Part shown: piece after piece, positions 9,860 to 17,742 of the stretch
Layout: each line of letters starts with the position of its first letter
Numbering within the stretch: the first letter of the stretch is position 1
Source: an uncultured Prevotellaceae bacterium
Lineage (GTDB): Bacteria; Bacteroidota; Bacteroidia; Bacteroidales; Bacteroidaceae
Assembly (NCBI GenBank): GCA_900316355.1
Contig: ONCQ01000010.1
Coordinates: 1 to 64,000 of the forward strand
Length of the DNA: 64,000 nucleotides
Direction: 5' to 3'
Made by a program: the position numbers and the translations under genes
Notes under the pieces: model-generated
Databases searched by the model: none
Told to the model about the DNA's origin: nothing
The model's input: only the letters and a program-made list of their open reading frames with translations

Positions 9860-10661
9860 TGTCATCATACCTACTTTCCGCCCCAAGGACTATCTTTGGG
9901 CCTGCTTGACGTCATTAGAGAAGCAAACTCTGAGGCATGACCGTTTCGAGGTACTTCTCATACTCAATGGAGAAGAAGAGCCTTACCGCCATCTCATCGA
10001 TGAGTTTCTTATCAAGAATCCCGGGCTGCCCTGTCGTCTTATTTACAACAAAGAGAGCGGAGTCAGCTTAGCAAGAAATCGCGGACTTGATGAGGCCAAG
10101 GGAAAATATATATGCTTCATGGATGACGATGACATCATCACGGAGTGCTATCTGGAAGAGTTGTATCGGCTGGCCTCCAGGGACACTGTTCCCCTGAGCT
10201 ATATCACGGCTTTTGAGGATGGTACAGCCGACTATCGGCCTCTTTATATCTCCCAAGACTATAAGGGCCCTCACTGCAGGACGCCTTTTGTCTCCGCAAG
10301 GCGCTATTTCTACGTTCCCTATTGCAAGCTGCTGCACCGCGATATCATCGGTACGCGTCGCTTCGACCCTTCGCTAAGGAATGGTGAGGACGCACTCTTC
10401 ATGTTCCTTATCTCTGACAGAATTCATTGGGTCCGATTCACCGGCAAGAATGCGGAATACCGTTACCGCCAGCGAATCACAAGCGCATTCAACATCAGCC
10501 GCTCTGCATCCTATCATATCGGAAATATGATTCGATGCCAGTATAAGGCAACACGTATTTTCCTGTCACACCCCACACGGTATTCTCTCGTATTTTACAT
10601 CAAATACATTTTGGCCACCATCATGGGATGCTATAGGCATGTCTGCCACATTAAACAATAA
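9849..10661 (+). CDS. Family 2 glycosyltransferase
   Basis: A 270-residue GT-A fold glycosyltransferase. The N-terminal strand DISVIIPTFRPKDYL is followed by SGVSLARNRGLDEAKGKYI and the metal/nucleotide-sugar site FMDDDD (about residues 91-96). A later NGEDALFMF segment matches the acidic catalytic region of GT2 enzymes. It should add one sugar of the capsule repeat on the cytoplasmic face. The start overlaps the previous gene by 11 bp and the end overlaps the next by 23 bp, indicating a tightly coupled operon. Confidence 0.88.
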   Translation: MDISVIIPTFRPKDYLWACLTSLEKQTLRHDRFEVLLILNGEEEPYRHLIDEFLIKNPGLPCRLIYNKESGVSLARNRGLDEAKGKYICFMDDDDIITECYLEELYRLASRDTVPLSYITAFEDGTADYRPLYISQDYKGPHCRTPFVSARRYFYVPYCKLLHRDIIGTRRFDPSLRNGEDALFMFLISDRIHWVRFTGKNAEYRYRQRITSAFNISRSASYHIGNMIRCQYKATRIFLSHPTRYSLVFYIKYILATIMGCYRHVCHIKQ

Positions 10662-11481
10662 ATCCAACGACAGATTAAAGCGTTCATCTATGATTAAAGA
10701 AAAGACCAGTGCAGCTTGGGCTGAGCACACACCGTTAGTTTCCGTCATCATGCCGATGCACAATGCTGCGCAGGTGCTCTCCGAGTCCATTGAGTCGGTC
10801 ATCAGCCAGACATACACCTCATGGGAACTCATTATCATAGATGATTCCTCCAATGACGATTCCATGAGCATCGCGCAGTCGTACGCCTCGCGCGATGGCC
10901 GTATCCGTGTACTCAGCAACCCACATCACAATGGCATGCCCTCTGCCCCCCGGAACTTCGGTATAGCTGCTGCCAGGGGGCGCTACATCGCGTTCCTGGA
11001 CAGCGATGATCTCTGGCATCCCGATAAGCTGAGACAACAGCTCCCCTTGTTCGATTCACATCCCTCCGCAGCCATCGTCTTCTCCGACTACGAGAAGATG
11101 TCCGAGGACGGCACGCGCAACAACCGCGTTGTGAGGGCTCCAGGCTGCATCACCTATGACCAGCTGTTGCACTGCAATTTCATCGGGAATCTCACGGGCA
11201 TCTATGACACACACAAGGTGGGCAAGGTGCATGTTCGGGATGTCCATCATGAAGACTATGTAATGTGGCTTGAGATTCTCAAACAGGGTTACACGGCTGT
11301 CAATACGGGAACCGTACTTGCCTACTATCGATTGATGTCGCAGTCCGTATCCTCCAGAAGATTAGAGGTGGTGATGTGGCCGTGGCGCATCTACCGCCAG
11401 GTGCTCTGCTTCCCGTGGCTCAAGGCCGTTAGGTATTATCTCCGTTATTCATGGTATGTCGTCAGAAAGAATATGATCTGA
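10639..11481 (+). CDS. Family 2 glycosyltransferase
   Basis: A 280-residue GT2 enzyme. Motifs are PLVSVIMPMHNAAQVLSESI, WELIIIDDSSNDDS, and ARGRYIAFLDSDDLWHPDKL with the catalytic DSD (about residues 119-121). The catalytic-base region HHEDYVMWLEIL follows. The 15-20 residues before the first strand are poorly conserved, so a second in-frame ATG at 10690 is an alternative start. It is the last gene of the capsule operon; no initiating sugar-phosphate transferase is present in this stretch. The downstream 330 bp carry no gene. Confidence 0.87.
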   Translation: MSATLNNKSNDRLKRSSMIKEKTSAAWAEHTPLVSVIMPMHNAAQVLSESIESVISQTYTSWELIIIDDSSNDDSMSIAQSYASRDGRIRVLSNPHHNGMPSAPRNFGIAAARGRYIAFLDSDDLWHPDKLRQQLPLFDSHPSAAIVFSDYEKMSEDGTRNNRVVRAPGCITYDQLLHCNFIGNLTGIYDTHKVGKVHVRDVHHEDYVMWLEILKQGYTAVNTGTVLAYYRLMSQSVSSRRLEVVMWPWRIYRQVLCFPWLKAVRYYLRYSWYVVRKNMI

Positions 11482-11612
11482 GCAAAGCTTTTTTACCGCC
11501 GTGGATATACCCCGCAAGGATACCGGCGGGTTCGAGGTCGGCGTAGTCTTTTGCCCACTTATTTCTTCTTTTTTTGACATTTTTGTTCTTTGTGGCAAAA
11601 AATGCCAAAAAC

Positions 11613-11646
11613 TTTGGGGCTTATCCAAAAACTTTGCCTACCTTTG
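11613..11646 (+). promoter_or_regulatory. Promoter of the aryl-polyene-type operon
   Basis: A TTTG (11613-11616) and TACCTTTG (11639-11646) are 22 bp apart, close to the Bacteroidales promoter spacing. The region from this -7 box onward aligns with the region from the -7 box at 39719, so the promoter is supported by an internal comparison as well as by consensus. The upstream 130 bp (11482-11612) are T-rich and hold nothing else I can name. Confidence 0.65.
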
Positions 11647-11652
11647 TCCCCA

Positions 11653-11813
11653 ACTCTCGACGTTTTGTCCTCTTTTTGCACCGTGGACGTGTTCACAAAG
11701 CTGAAATGTCAAGACAGCCCACAATTGATTCTGTATGTGGGTGGGGGATGAGAGTCACGACATACTAAAAAGGCGTCTTCTGGTTAACACACAGGAGAAT
11801 TAATACAGGTCGA
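11653..11813 (+). ncRNA. Conserved 5' leader element, copy 1 (polyene operon)
   Basis: The gene-free stretch between the promoter and fabG aligns with the leader at 39733. Block 1 (11682-11713) matches 39763-39794 at 29 of 32 positions and starts with the near-palindrome GTGGACGTGTTCAC. A hairpin follows: CCCACA (11718-11723) pairs with TGTGGG (11736-11741). Its counterpart in copy 2 has a different sequence but still pairs. Block 2 (11752-11776) has GAGTCAC and AAAAGGCGT in common with copy 2. Pairing kept despite sequence change argues for an RNA structure. I do not recognise a named RNA family. The leader precedes an operon of about 19 kb. Confidence 0.6.
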
Positions 11814-12545
11814 ATGAAATATGCTCTTGTTACAGGCGGGTCCAGAGGAATCGGACGTGCTATTTGCTTAGAACTCGCCCGCTGTGGCTCACCTGTTCTA
11901 ATTAACTATAAAACAAACACGGCTGCAGCTCGCGAAACCTTGAGTGCTGTGCAGGCTTTAGGCGTTTCTGCGGAGTTGTTACGTTTTGATGTAACCAGCA
12001 AGGATGAAGTTGAAACTGCAATAGAAAAGTGGGAGTCAGCTCATCCCGATGATTATGTCTCCATCCTTGTCAATAATGCAGGCATCCGTAAAGATAGTTT
12101 GATGTTTATGATGTCTGATGAAGAGTGGTCTGAAGTGTTGGCGACCTCTCTTGACAGCTTCTTCTATATAACTCGTCGCATCCTCAAGCATATGATGCCT
12201 CGAAAACGAGGGGGGCGAATTATCAATATTGCATCGCTATCAGGTTTGAAAGGAATGTCAGGACAGACAAACTACAGTGCAGCAAAAGCGGGATTAATAG
12301 GTGCCACTAAAGCTCTTGCACAGGAGGTGGCTTCTCGTGGCGTCACTGTAAATGCAGTGGCTCCGGGTTTTGTCGAAACGGACATGACCAAGGAACTGCC
12401 CATGGAAGAATTGAAAAAACTCGTCCCTATAGGGCGATTTGGCAAAGCAGAGGAAGTGGCCGCCCTCGTAGCTTTTCTCGCATCGGACAAAGCGGCATAT
12501 ATTACAGGAGAAGTCATCAATATTAATGGAGGATTATATTCGTAG
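11814..12545 (+). CDS. 3-oxoacyl-ACP reductase, polyene cluster (FabG-like)
   Basis: A 243-residue short-chain dehydrogenase. The NADPH-binding motif TGGSRGIG is at residues 7-14, NNAG at 87-90, and the catalytic Ser (about S143), Tyr154 and Lys158 are in NYSAAKAG. GEVININGG closes the protein. It would reduce the beta-keto group after each chain extension. In aryl polyene clusters this role belongs to an ApeQ-type reductase. It is the first gene of the operon, downstream of the conserved leader, and is separated by 3 bp from the ketosynthase gene. Confidence 0.93.
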   Translation: MKYALVTGGSRGIGRAICLELARCGSPVLINYKTNTAAARETLSAVQALGVSAELLRFDVTSKDEVETAIEKWESAHPDDYVSILVNNAGIRKDSLMFMMSDEEWSEVLATSLDSFFYITRRILKHMMPRKRGGRIINIASLSGLKGMSGQTNYSAAKAGLIGATKALAQEVASRGVTVNAVAPGFVETDMTKELPMEELKKLVPIGRFGKAEEVAALVAFLASDKAAYITGEVININGGLYS

Positions 12546-12548
12546 AGT

Positions 12549-13778
12549 ATGAATAAGCGAGTAGTTATCACGGGCATGGGTATATGGTCATGTCTGGGAA
12601 CAGACCTGGAAACGGTGAAGACATCATTGTATGAGGGGAAGTCTGGTATAGGCCTGCAACCGGAACGTCTGGCCTATGGCTATCGTTCGGGGCTAACAGG
12701 TATTGTCGAGACGCCTGTCATTACAAAGCAAATGCTTGACCGCCATACGCGTGCCGGCATGTCGGAAGAAGCCCAATATGCTTATATGGCGAGCCGCCAG
12801 GCTTTCACTCAGGCTGGAATTGATGAAGCCTACCTACTCCAGAATGAAGTCGGCTGCATTTTCGGAAACGACTCATCAGCCAAGCCCGTCATAGAAGCAT
12901 CAAAAATTATGGACGAAAAACATGATTCGGCGATGTTGGGCTATGGACTGATTTTCCAGTCGATGAACTCGACGGTGAATATGAATCTAAGCACTATCTT
13001 CCATCTTCGTGGCATCAATTTCACCATCAGCGCAGCCTGTGCCAGCGGTAGCCACAGCATAGGCATGGGCTATATGCTCATCAAGCAAGGCCTACAAGAA
13101 ATGATCTTGTGCGGTGGGGCCCAGGAAACAAATTATTATTCCATGGCATCCTTCGATGCACTGAACGCTTTCTCCATCCGCATGAACGAGCCCACGAAGG
13201 CCAGCCGACCGTTCGACCGCGACCGCGATGGCCTTATTCCCAGCGGTGGAGCGGCAGCACTGCTGTTGGAGGACTATGACCACGCTGTAGCGCGTGGGGC
13301 TCATATTCTTGCTGAGGTCACCGGTTATGGATTCTCAAGTAATGGCTGTGGCATTTCACAGCCTTCAGATGGGGGGTGTATAATAGCCATGCAGCGGGCG
13401 ATGAATGATGCCGGCGTCACCCCAGATGATATCCATTATATCAACGCTCATGCTACTTCAACGCTACAGGGCGATATGTACGAGGCTATTGCACTAACGC
13501 GTCTTTTCGAGGGGAAACGCGCATGGATAAGCTCCACGAAATCAATGACTGGTCATGAGTGTTGGATGGCAGGCGCCAGCGAGGTGGTATATAGTGTCAT
13601 TATGATGCAGAATAACTTCGTAGCGCCTAATATCAATTTTGAGAATCCTGATGAGTATTCGGCCAAACTTAATATCGCAAAGTCCAGGATTGATACTAAT
13701 GTGGACATCGTGCTCAGTAATTCCTTCGGATTTGGCGGCACGAATAGTGCGCTGGTCTTTAAGAACTATAAGGAATAA
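12549..13778 (+). CDS. Beta-ketoacyl-ACP synthase, polyene cluster (KS 1)
   Basis: A 409-residue condensing enzyme of FabB/FabF type. The nucleophile is in SAACASGSHS (about Cys164). The two catalytic histidines are in NAHATSTLQGD and KSMTGHECW. The glycine-rich end SNSFGFGGTNSAL is intact, so the enzyme should be active. It would extend the polyene chain by decarboxylative condensation with malonyl-ACP. This is the only one of the three ketosynthases here without a C-terminal extension. It sits between the reductase and an ACP. Confidence 0.93.
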   Translation: MNKRVVITGMGIWSCLGTDLETVKTSLYEGKSGIGLQPERLAYGYRSGLTGIVETPVITKQMLDRHTRAGMSEEAQYAYMASRQAFTQAGIDEAYLLQNEVGCIFGNDSSAKPVIEASKIMDEKHDSAMLGYGLIFQSMNSTVNMNLSTIFHLRGINFTISAACASGSHSIGMGYMLIKQGLQEMILCGGAQETNYYSMASFDALNAFSIRMNEPTKASRPFDRDRDGLIPSGGAAALLLEDYDHAVARGAHILAEVTGYGFSSNGCGISQPSDGGCIIAMQRAMNDAGVTPDDIHYINAHATSTLQGDMYEAIALTRLFEGKRAWISSTKSMTGHECWMAGASEVVYSVIMMQNNFVAPNINFENPDEYSAKLNIAKSRIDTNVDIVLSNSFGFGGTNSALVFKNYKE

Positions 13779-13797
13779 TCACTAAAATGTAACAATA

Positions 13798-14040
13798 ATG
13801 AATCGTAAGGAAATTGAAGAAAAGGTAAAAGAGTTCCTAATTGAGGAAATGGAGATTGACGAGGACAAGATTGCTCCTGATGCCAAACTGAAGGACGACA
13901 TGGGCATAGACAGCCTTGATTTTGTTGACATCGTTGTCATCGTCGAACGCAACTTCGGATTTAAAATCAAGCCCGAGGAAATGGCTGGCGTTATAACGCT
14001 TTCCGATTTCTGTGACTATATCGAATCTAAGGTAGGATAA
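13798..14040 (+). CDS. Acyl carrier protein (ACP 1)
   Basis: An 80-residue acidic helical protein with the phosphopantetheine attachment motif GIDSLDFVD (Ser39). The length and charge are normal for an ACP. It lies 19 bp after KS 1, and its stop codon directly abuts the GTG start of the acyltransferase gene. Presence of three distinct ACPs in the operon suggests that starter and extender steps use separate carriers, as in aryl polyene systems. Confidence 0.92.
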   Translation: MNRKEIEEKVKEFLIEEMEIDEDKIAPDAKLKDDMGIDSLDFVDIVVIVERNFGFKIKPEEMAGVITLSDFCDYIESKVG

Positions 14041-14922
14041 GTGAAAGAAGACAGGGAGTGGGCTGGTACGACGTACGGTAATGGATGGATGCATCGGCAT
14101 CTTATCCTGCTTCTGCGTTATGTGGATGTGCGCCTACTTTATGTCTTCGCATATCTCTTTGTCGTTCCTGTCTGCCTAATCCTTAACTCAAGTCGAAGGA
14201 CAGCTTATCATTATTTCCACAAAATACTCGGGTTGAACAGCATTCGTTCAATTTGGCTAACGTATGTCAATCATTGCCAGTTTGCCGAGGTGGTCATCGA
14301 CAAGTTCGCCATGTATGCCGGCCGCCGCTTTCAGGTAGAAGTGGAAGGCATCGATAAGTTTAATGCACTGGCAGCTGAAGATGAAGGTTTCGTACTTCTG
14401 AGTTCGCATATTGGCAACTACGAGATTGCAGGGTACACCCTTGTCTCGGAAAAGAAAACCATCAACGCCGTGGTGTATGAGGGCGAAAAGGCATCGGTGA
14501 TGACGAATCGCAGCAGAATGTTCGTGAAAACCAATATTCGTATGATTCAGATGCGTTCTGATATGAGCCACCTCTTCGAGATAGACAAGGCATTGTCGTC
14601 AGGAGAAATCGTCAGTTTCCCTACTGACAGAGTCCACGGTTCGGCAAAGGTCGTAGAACATGAATTCCTTGGTGGCACGGCCCGCTTCCCCCAAGGCCCG
14701 TTCAGCGTAGCCACCATGAGAGGCCTTAGTGTCTTGGCTGTCAATGTAATGAAAGTGGGATGGACGCGATATCAGATTTTCGTGACTCCGTTGAATTACA
14801 CCCGCACACTGCCGCGAAAACAGCAGATTGCCGAGCTTTCAGGCGCTTACGTCAGGGAACTCGAATGGCGACTGAGGCAATATCCTACTCAATGGTATAA
14901 CTTTTTTGATTTCTGGCGATAA
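14041..14922 (+). CDS. LpxL/HtrB-like lipid acyltransferase
   Basis: A 293-residue membrane-associated acyltransferase beginning at GTG immediately after the ACP stop. A hydrophobic helix lies at about residues 22-48. The catalytic HX4E motif is seen as SSHIGNYEIA (about residues 121-130), with a later FPTDRVHGSAKV and GGTARFPQGPF region matching LpxL-type enzymes. It likely transfers the finished aryl-polyene acyl chain, or another acyl group, to a lipid acceptor in the inner membrane. The acceptor cannot be read from the sequence. It overlaps the next gene by 1 bp. Confidence 0.82.
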   Translation: MKEDREWAGTTYGNGWMHRHLILLLRYVDVRLLYVFAYLFVVPVCLILNSSRRTAYHYFHKILGLNSIRSIWLTYVNHCQFAEVVIDKFAMYAGRRFQVEVEGIDKFNALAAEDEGFVLLSSHIGNYEIAGYTLVSEKKTINAVVYEGEKASVMTNRSRMFVKTNIRMIQMRSDMSHLFEIDKALSSGEIVSFPTDRVHGSAKVVEHEFLGGTARFPQGPFSVATMRGLSVLAVNVMKVGWTRYQIFVTPLNYTRTLPRKQQIAELSGAYVRELEWRLRQYPTQWYNFFDFWR

Positions 14923-15404
14923 TGGAAGTACAAATCCCAAGTGAAGCATTTCTGCGTACTATCGATGTACATACCATCCTGCCACAGCAGGAGCCGTTTG
15001 TCATGATTGGTGTGCTGACACATTTTGAGATGAATACATCTACTACGGAGACAGAAATCACCGCATCGAATATCTTTGTGGATAATGACCTGTTCTCCGC
15101 ATTCGGCATGATGGAGAATATCGCGCAGACATGTGCTGCGCGGGTTGGGTATTACAATAAATATATCCTGCACAAAGACGTTCAGACGGGGGTCATCGGG
15201 GCTATTCGTGACTACAGGATTGGGTCTCTTCCGCCTGTCGGTTCTATCATCACCACTCGCGTCGATATTCTCGAGGAGATCTTTGGTATGACATTGGCTC
15301 GTGCCGTAGTGACCTTTCCCCGGCAGGATGAGACCGTGGTGGCCGCTACAGCCGATATCAAGCTGGCCATAAAAGAAGATAACCAAGGACTCCAAGAGAC
15401 TTAA
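14922..15404 (+). CDS. Hotdog-fold 3-hydroxyacyl-ACP dehydratase-like protein
   Basis: A 160-residue hotdog protein related to ApeP/FabA/FabZ dehydratases. The conserved entry motif appears as ILPQQEPFVMIG and the long-helix motif as GMMENIAQTCAAR, which holds the acidic residue (Glu). Where FabZ-type enzymes have LPH, this protein has LPQ, so the usual catalytic His is missing at that position. Either this subfamily uses another residue or the protein is a non-catalytic partner. A second, His-containing dehydratase lies at 20863. It overlaps the previous gene by 1 bp and ends 2 bp before the thioesterase gene. Confidence 0.78.
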   Translation: MEVQIPSEAFLRTIDVHTILPQQEPFVMIGVLTHFEMNTSTTETEITASNIFVDNDLFSAFGMMENIAQTCAARVGYYNKYILHKDVQTGVIGAIRDYRIGSLPPVGSIITTRVDILEEIFGMTLARAVVTFPRQDETVVAATADIKLAIKEDNQGLQET

Positions 15405-15406
15405 AT

Positions 15407-15829
15407 ATGACCATTATGTTGACTTTAGAAAAGGCTTTTGAAATAAGATTCAGCGAGATAGATATGATGAGGGTCGTGTGGCACGGCTCATATCCTTTGT
15501 ATCTAGAGGATGCACGCGTAGCCTTTGGAGAGAAATATGGGTTGTCCTATCAGCGGTATATGCATGAGAATATCTTTGCTCCCATCGTGGAAATGAAGCT
15601 CGACTACAAACGCCCCTTGGTCTTTGGGATGAAACCCATCATCAAGATCTCTTATCGTCCGACAGATAGCGCAAAAATCATTTTTGATTATGAGATTCGC
15701 GACAGCCTCTCGGGTGAGGTATGCCTGACGGCTTACACCGTGCAGGTTTTCATGGATCAGAATTATCAGCTTTTGTGGTCCTGTCCCAAGTTCTACGAGG
15801 ATTGGAAACATGCCGTTGGCATAGCATAG
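15407..15829 (+). CDS. 4HBT-type acyl-CoA/ACP thioesterase
   Basis: A 140-residue hotdog thioesterase. The N-terminal FEIRFSEIDMMRVVWHGSYPLYLEDAR matches the 4-hydroxybenzoyl-CoA thioesterase signature, with the acidic residue in SEID and the following His. It corresponds to the ApeK-type thioesterase of aryl polyene clusters, which may release or proofread stalled chains. A later in-frame ATG four codons in (MLTLEKAFEIRF) is also a plausible start. The next gene begins 9 bp downstream. Confidence 0.85.
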   Translation: MTIMLTLEKAFEIRFSEIDMMRVVWHGSYPLYLEDARVAFGEKYGLSYQRYMHENIFAPIVEMKLDYKRPLVFGMKPIIKISYRPTDSAKIIFDYEIRDSLSGEVCLTAYTVQVFMDQNYQLLWSCPKFYEDWKHAVGIA

Positions 15830-15838
15830 CAGTAACGT

Positions 15839-17497
15839 ATGGTAAAGGTCATATCGACAAACATCACTTCGCCCATAGGCTGGACGACAGAGCAGAACTA
15901 TCAGGCATATTGCCAAGGCGATTCTGCTTTGAAGTGTTATTGTTCGGGGGAACCTTACGCCGCATCGCTTTTTACCACCGCGCAGCGAGCAGAGATGAAC
16001 ATCGAGGGCTTCACATCTTTTGAATCGATGGTTATCCGGTCCGTGGAGGAAGCCTTGTCACATGCAGATATCGATATATCGGATTCCCGCACGCTTTTCA
16101 TCCTCAGCACCACGAAAGCCAACGTCGCCGAACTGGCCGTAGCGGAGTCAGAACAGGGACTCTATCTCCCCCCGGGGGATACCGCCCTGAAGATAGCTCG
16201 TTATCTTGGCTTCCGTCGTCCACCGCTGGTGGTGTGCAATGCCTGCATTTCGGGACTCTCGGCACAACTGCTGGCTATGCGTATGCTCCAGACTGGCATG
16301 TATGACAAAGCCGTGGTGTCCGGGGCCGACATGGCGTCTGGATTTACCGTTTCGGGCTTTCAGTCTTTCATGTCGCTCTCACCCCAGCCCTGCCGCCCGT
16401 TTGATATAGAACGAATAGGCCTGAACTTGGGCGAGGCTGCTGCCACCATGATACTGGCAGAATCATCCGTCGAAGACAGCACATCGGCAAATCGCCCCGA
16501 AGAATGGACCATCGTGCAGGGAGCAGCAACCAACGATGCATACCACCTCAGCACACCACACCCTAAGGCCGAGGGACTGCAGCAAGCCATACGCCTTGCA
16601 CTCCGGGGAACCCCTACAGAAACCGTGGCCACCGTCAATGCACATGGCACTGCAACAATGTTCAACGACCAGATGGAAAGCAAGGCTGTTGAACAATGCG
16701 GATTATCGGATATTTGGTTATCCGCTTATAAAGGGTGCTTCGGACATACATTAGGTGCCTCCGGATTACTCGAGAGTATCCTGACAATGCGAGCCCTTGA
16801 CGATGCTCTTGTCCTGCCCGTACGTGGCTTCGAGCAGATGGGGGTTAGTGGTCGTGTGCGCATTTGCAGGGATATGCAGCGCACGAACAGACACTCGTTC
16901 CTCAAGATAATATCGGGATTCGGCGGCTGCAATGCCTCCATGCTTTATGCAAAGCAGGCGTGTCATCCTGGCCTTCGTCAAGGGCAGATGCCGGAGGTGA
17001 ATATCCTGTGTGAGTGGAAAGCCGGCCCGCACTTCTCTCCTCTCCAAGTCTATAAACAGAGTATAGCTGACTATCCGAGGTTCTATAAGATGGACAGGCT
17101 GAGTCAGACGGCCTTCGTCGCCACCGAATTGCTACTGCGCCAAACCGAAGAAAAGCCTGCGGCGATAGTCCTCTTTAATCGCTCTTCCTCTGTCATCTCC
17201 GACCGCAGACACCTCGCCATCCTCGACAAGGAGGGGCTGGCAAGTCCGTCTGTATTCCTCTACACGCTGCCCAATATCATGATGGGAGAGATGGCCATAC
17301 GACATCATATCCAGGGCGAAACTTCACTATATATTCTCAGCCGCCGCGACGAGCAGCTGATGAAACAGGTGGTCGAGGCCACCCTCTCGCTGACAGAGGC
17401 TGAATGCATCCTCACCGGATGGATTGACTGCCCCGACGACCAGCACATAGAGGCTGAATTAAAACTACTTAAAAAACAAAATAAATGGACGAACTAA
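15839..17497 (+). CDS. Beta-ketoacyl synthase with C-terminal KS/CLF-like extension (KS 2)
   Basis: A 552-residue protein. Residues 1 to about 380 form a condensing enzyme with a nucleophile in NACISGLSAQ (about Cys136) and histidines in NAHGTATMFND and GCFGHTLGASG. Residues from about 390 onward form an extra domain with IVLFNRSSSVISDRRH and FLYTLPNIMMGEMAIRHHI, which resembles part of the ketosynthase-like 'chain length factor' family. The fusion may pair a catalytic KS with a length-setting partner. It is longer than the usual 410 residues. The last 13 bp overlap the ACP 2 gene. Confidence 0.85.
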   Translation: MVKVISTNITSPIGWTTEQNYQAYCQGDSALKCYCSGEPYAASLFTTAQRAEMNIEGFTSFESMVIRSVEEALSHADIDISDSRTLFILSTTKANVAELAVAESEQGLYLPPGDTALKIARYLGFRRPPLVVCNACISGLSAQLLAMRMLQTGMYDKAVVSGADMASGFTVSGFQSFMSLSPQPCRPFDIERIGLNLGEAAATMILAESSVEDSTSANRPEEWTIVQGAATNDAYHLSTPHPKAEGLQQAIRLALRGTPTETVATVNAHGTATMFNDQMESKAVEQCGLSDIWLSAYKGCFGHTLGASGLLESILTMRALDDALVLPVRGFEQMGVSGRVRICRDMQRTNRHSFLKIISGFGGCNASMLYAKQACHPGLRQGQMPEVNILCEWKAGPHFSPLQVYKQSIADYPRFYKMDRLSQTAFVATELLLRQTEEKPAAIVLFNRSSSVISDRRHLAILDKEGLASPSVFLYTLPNIMMGEMAIRHHIQGETSLYILSRRDEQLMKQVVEATLSLTEAECILTGWIDCPDDQHIEAELKLLKKQNKWTN

Positions 17498-17742
17498 TCT
17501 ACACACTAAAGACCCAGATCATTGAGGCCCTCAGCCTTGAGGAGATAACTCCAGAGGACATTGAAGACGATGCGCCGCTTTTTGGACAGGGACTTGGGCT
17601 TGATTCTATCGATGCTCTCGAACTCATCGTGCTGCTCGACAAGAACTATGGCATCAAACTGAAAAATCCTGCCGAGAGTAAAAGCATCTTTGCAAGCGTC
17701 AGAACCATTGCCCATTATGTGGCAGAGAACAGAACAAAATGA
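17485..17742 (+). CDS. Acyl carrier protein (ACP 2)
   Basis: An 85-residue ACP with attachment motif GLGLDSIDALEL (Ser41). The start overlaps the end of KS 2 by 13 bp and the end overlaps KS 3 by 4 bp, so the ACP is translationally tied to the two extended ketosynthases. This makes it the likely carrier for chain elongation by them. Confidence 0.92.
   Translation: MDELIYTLKTQIIEALSLEEITPEDIEDDAPLFGQGLGLDSIDALELIVLLDKNYGIKLKNPAESKSIFASVRTIAHYVAENRTK

Noticed and set aside
2515..11481. UpxY/UpxZ-controlled, invertible-promoter capsule locus
   Set aside because: No UpxY-like gene and no inverted repeats around the promoter at 2426-2456 were found.
11501..11704. 67-codon open frame before fabG
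   Set aside because: It covers the promoter and leader of the polyene operon, has no domain and no conserved start.
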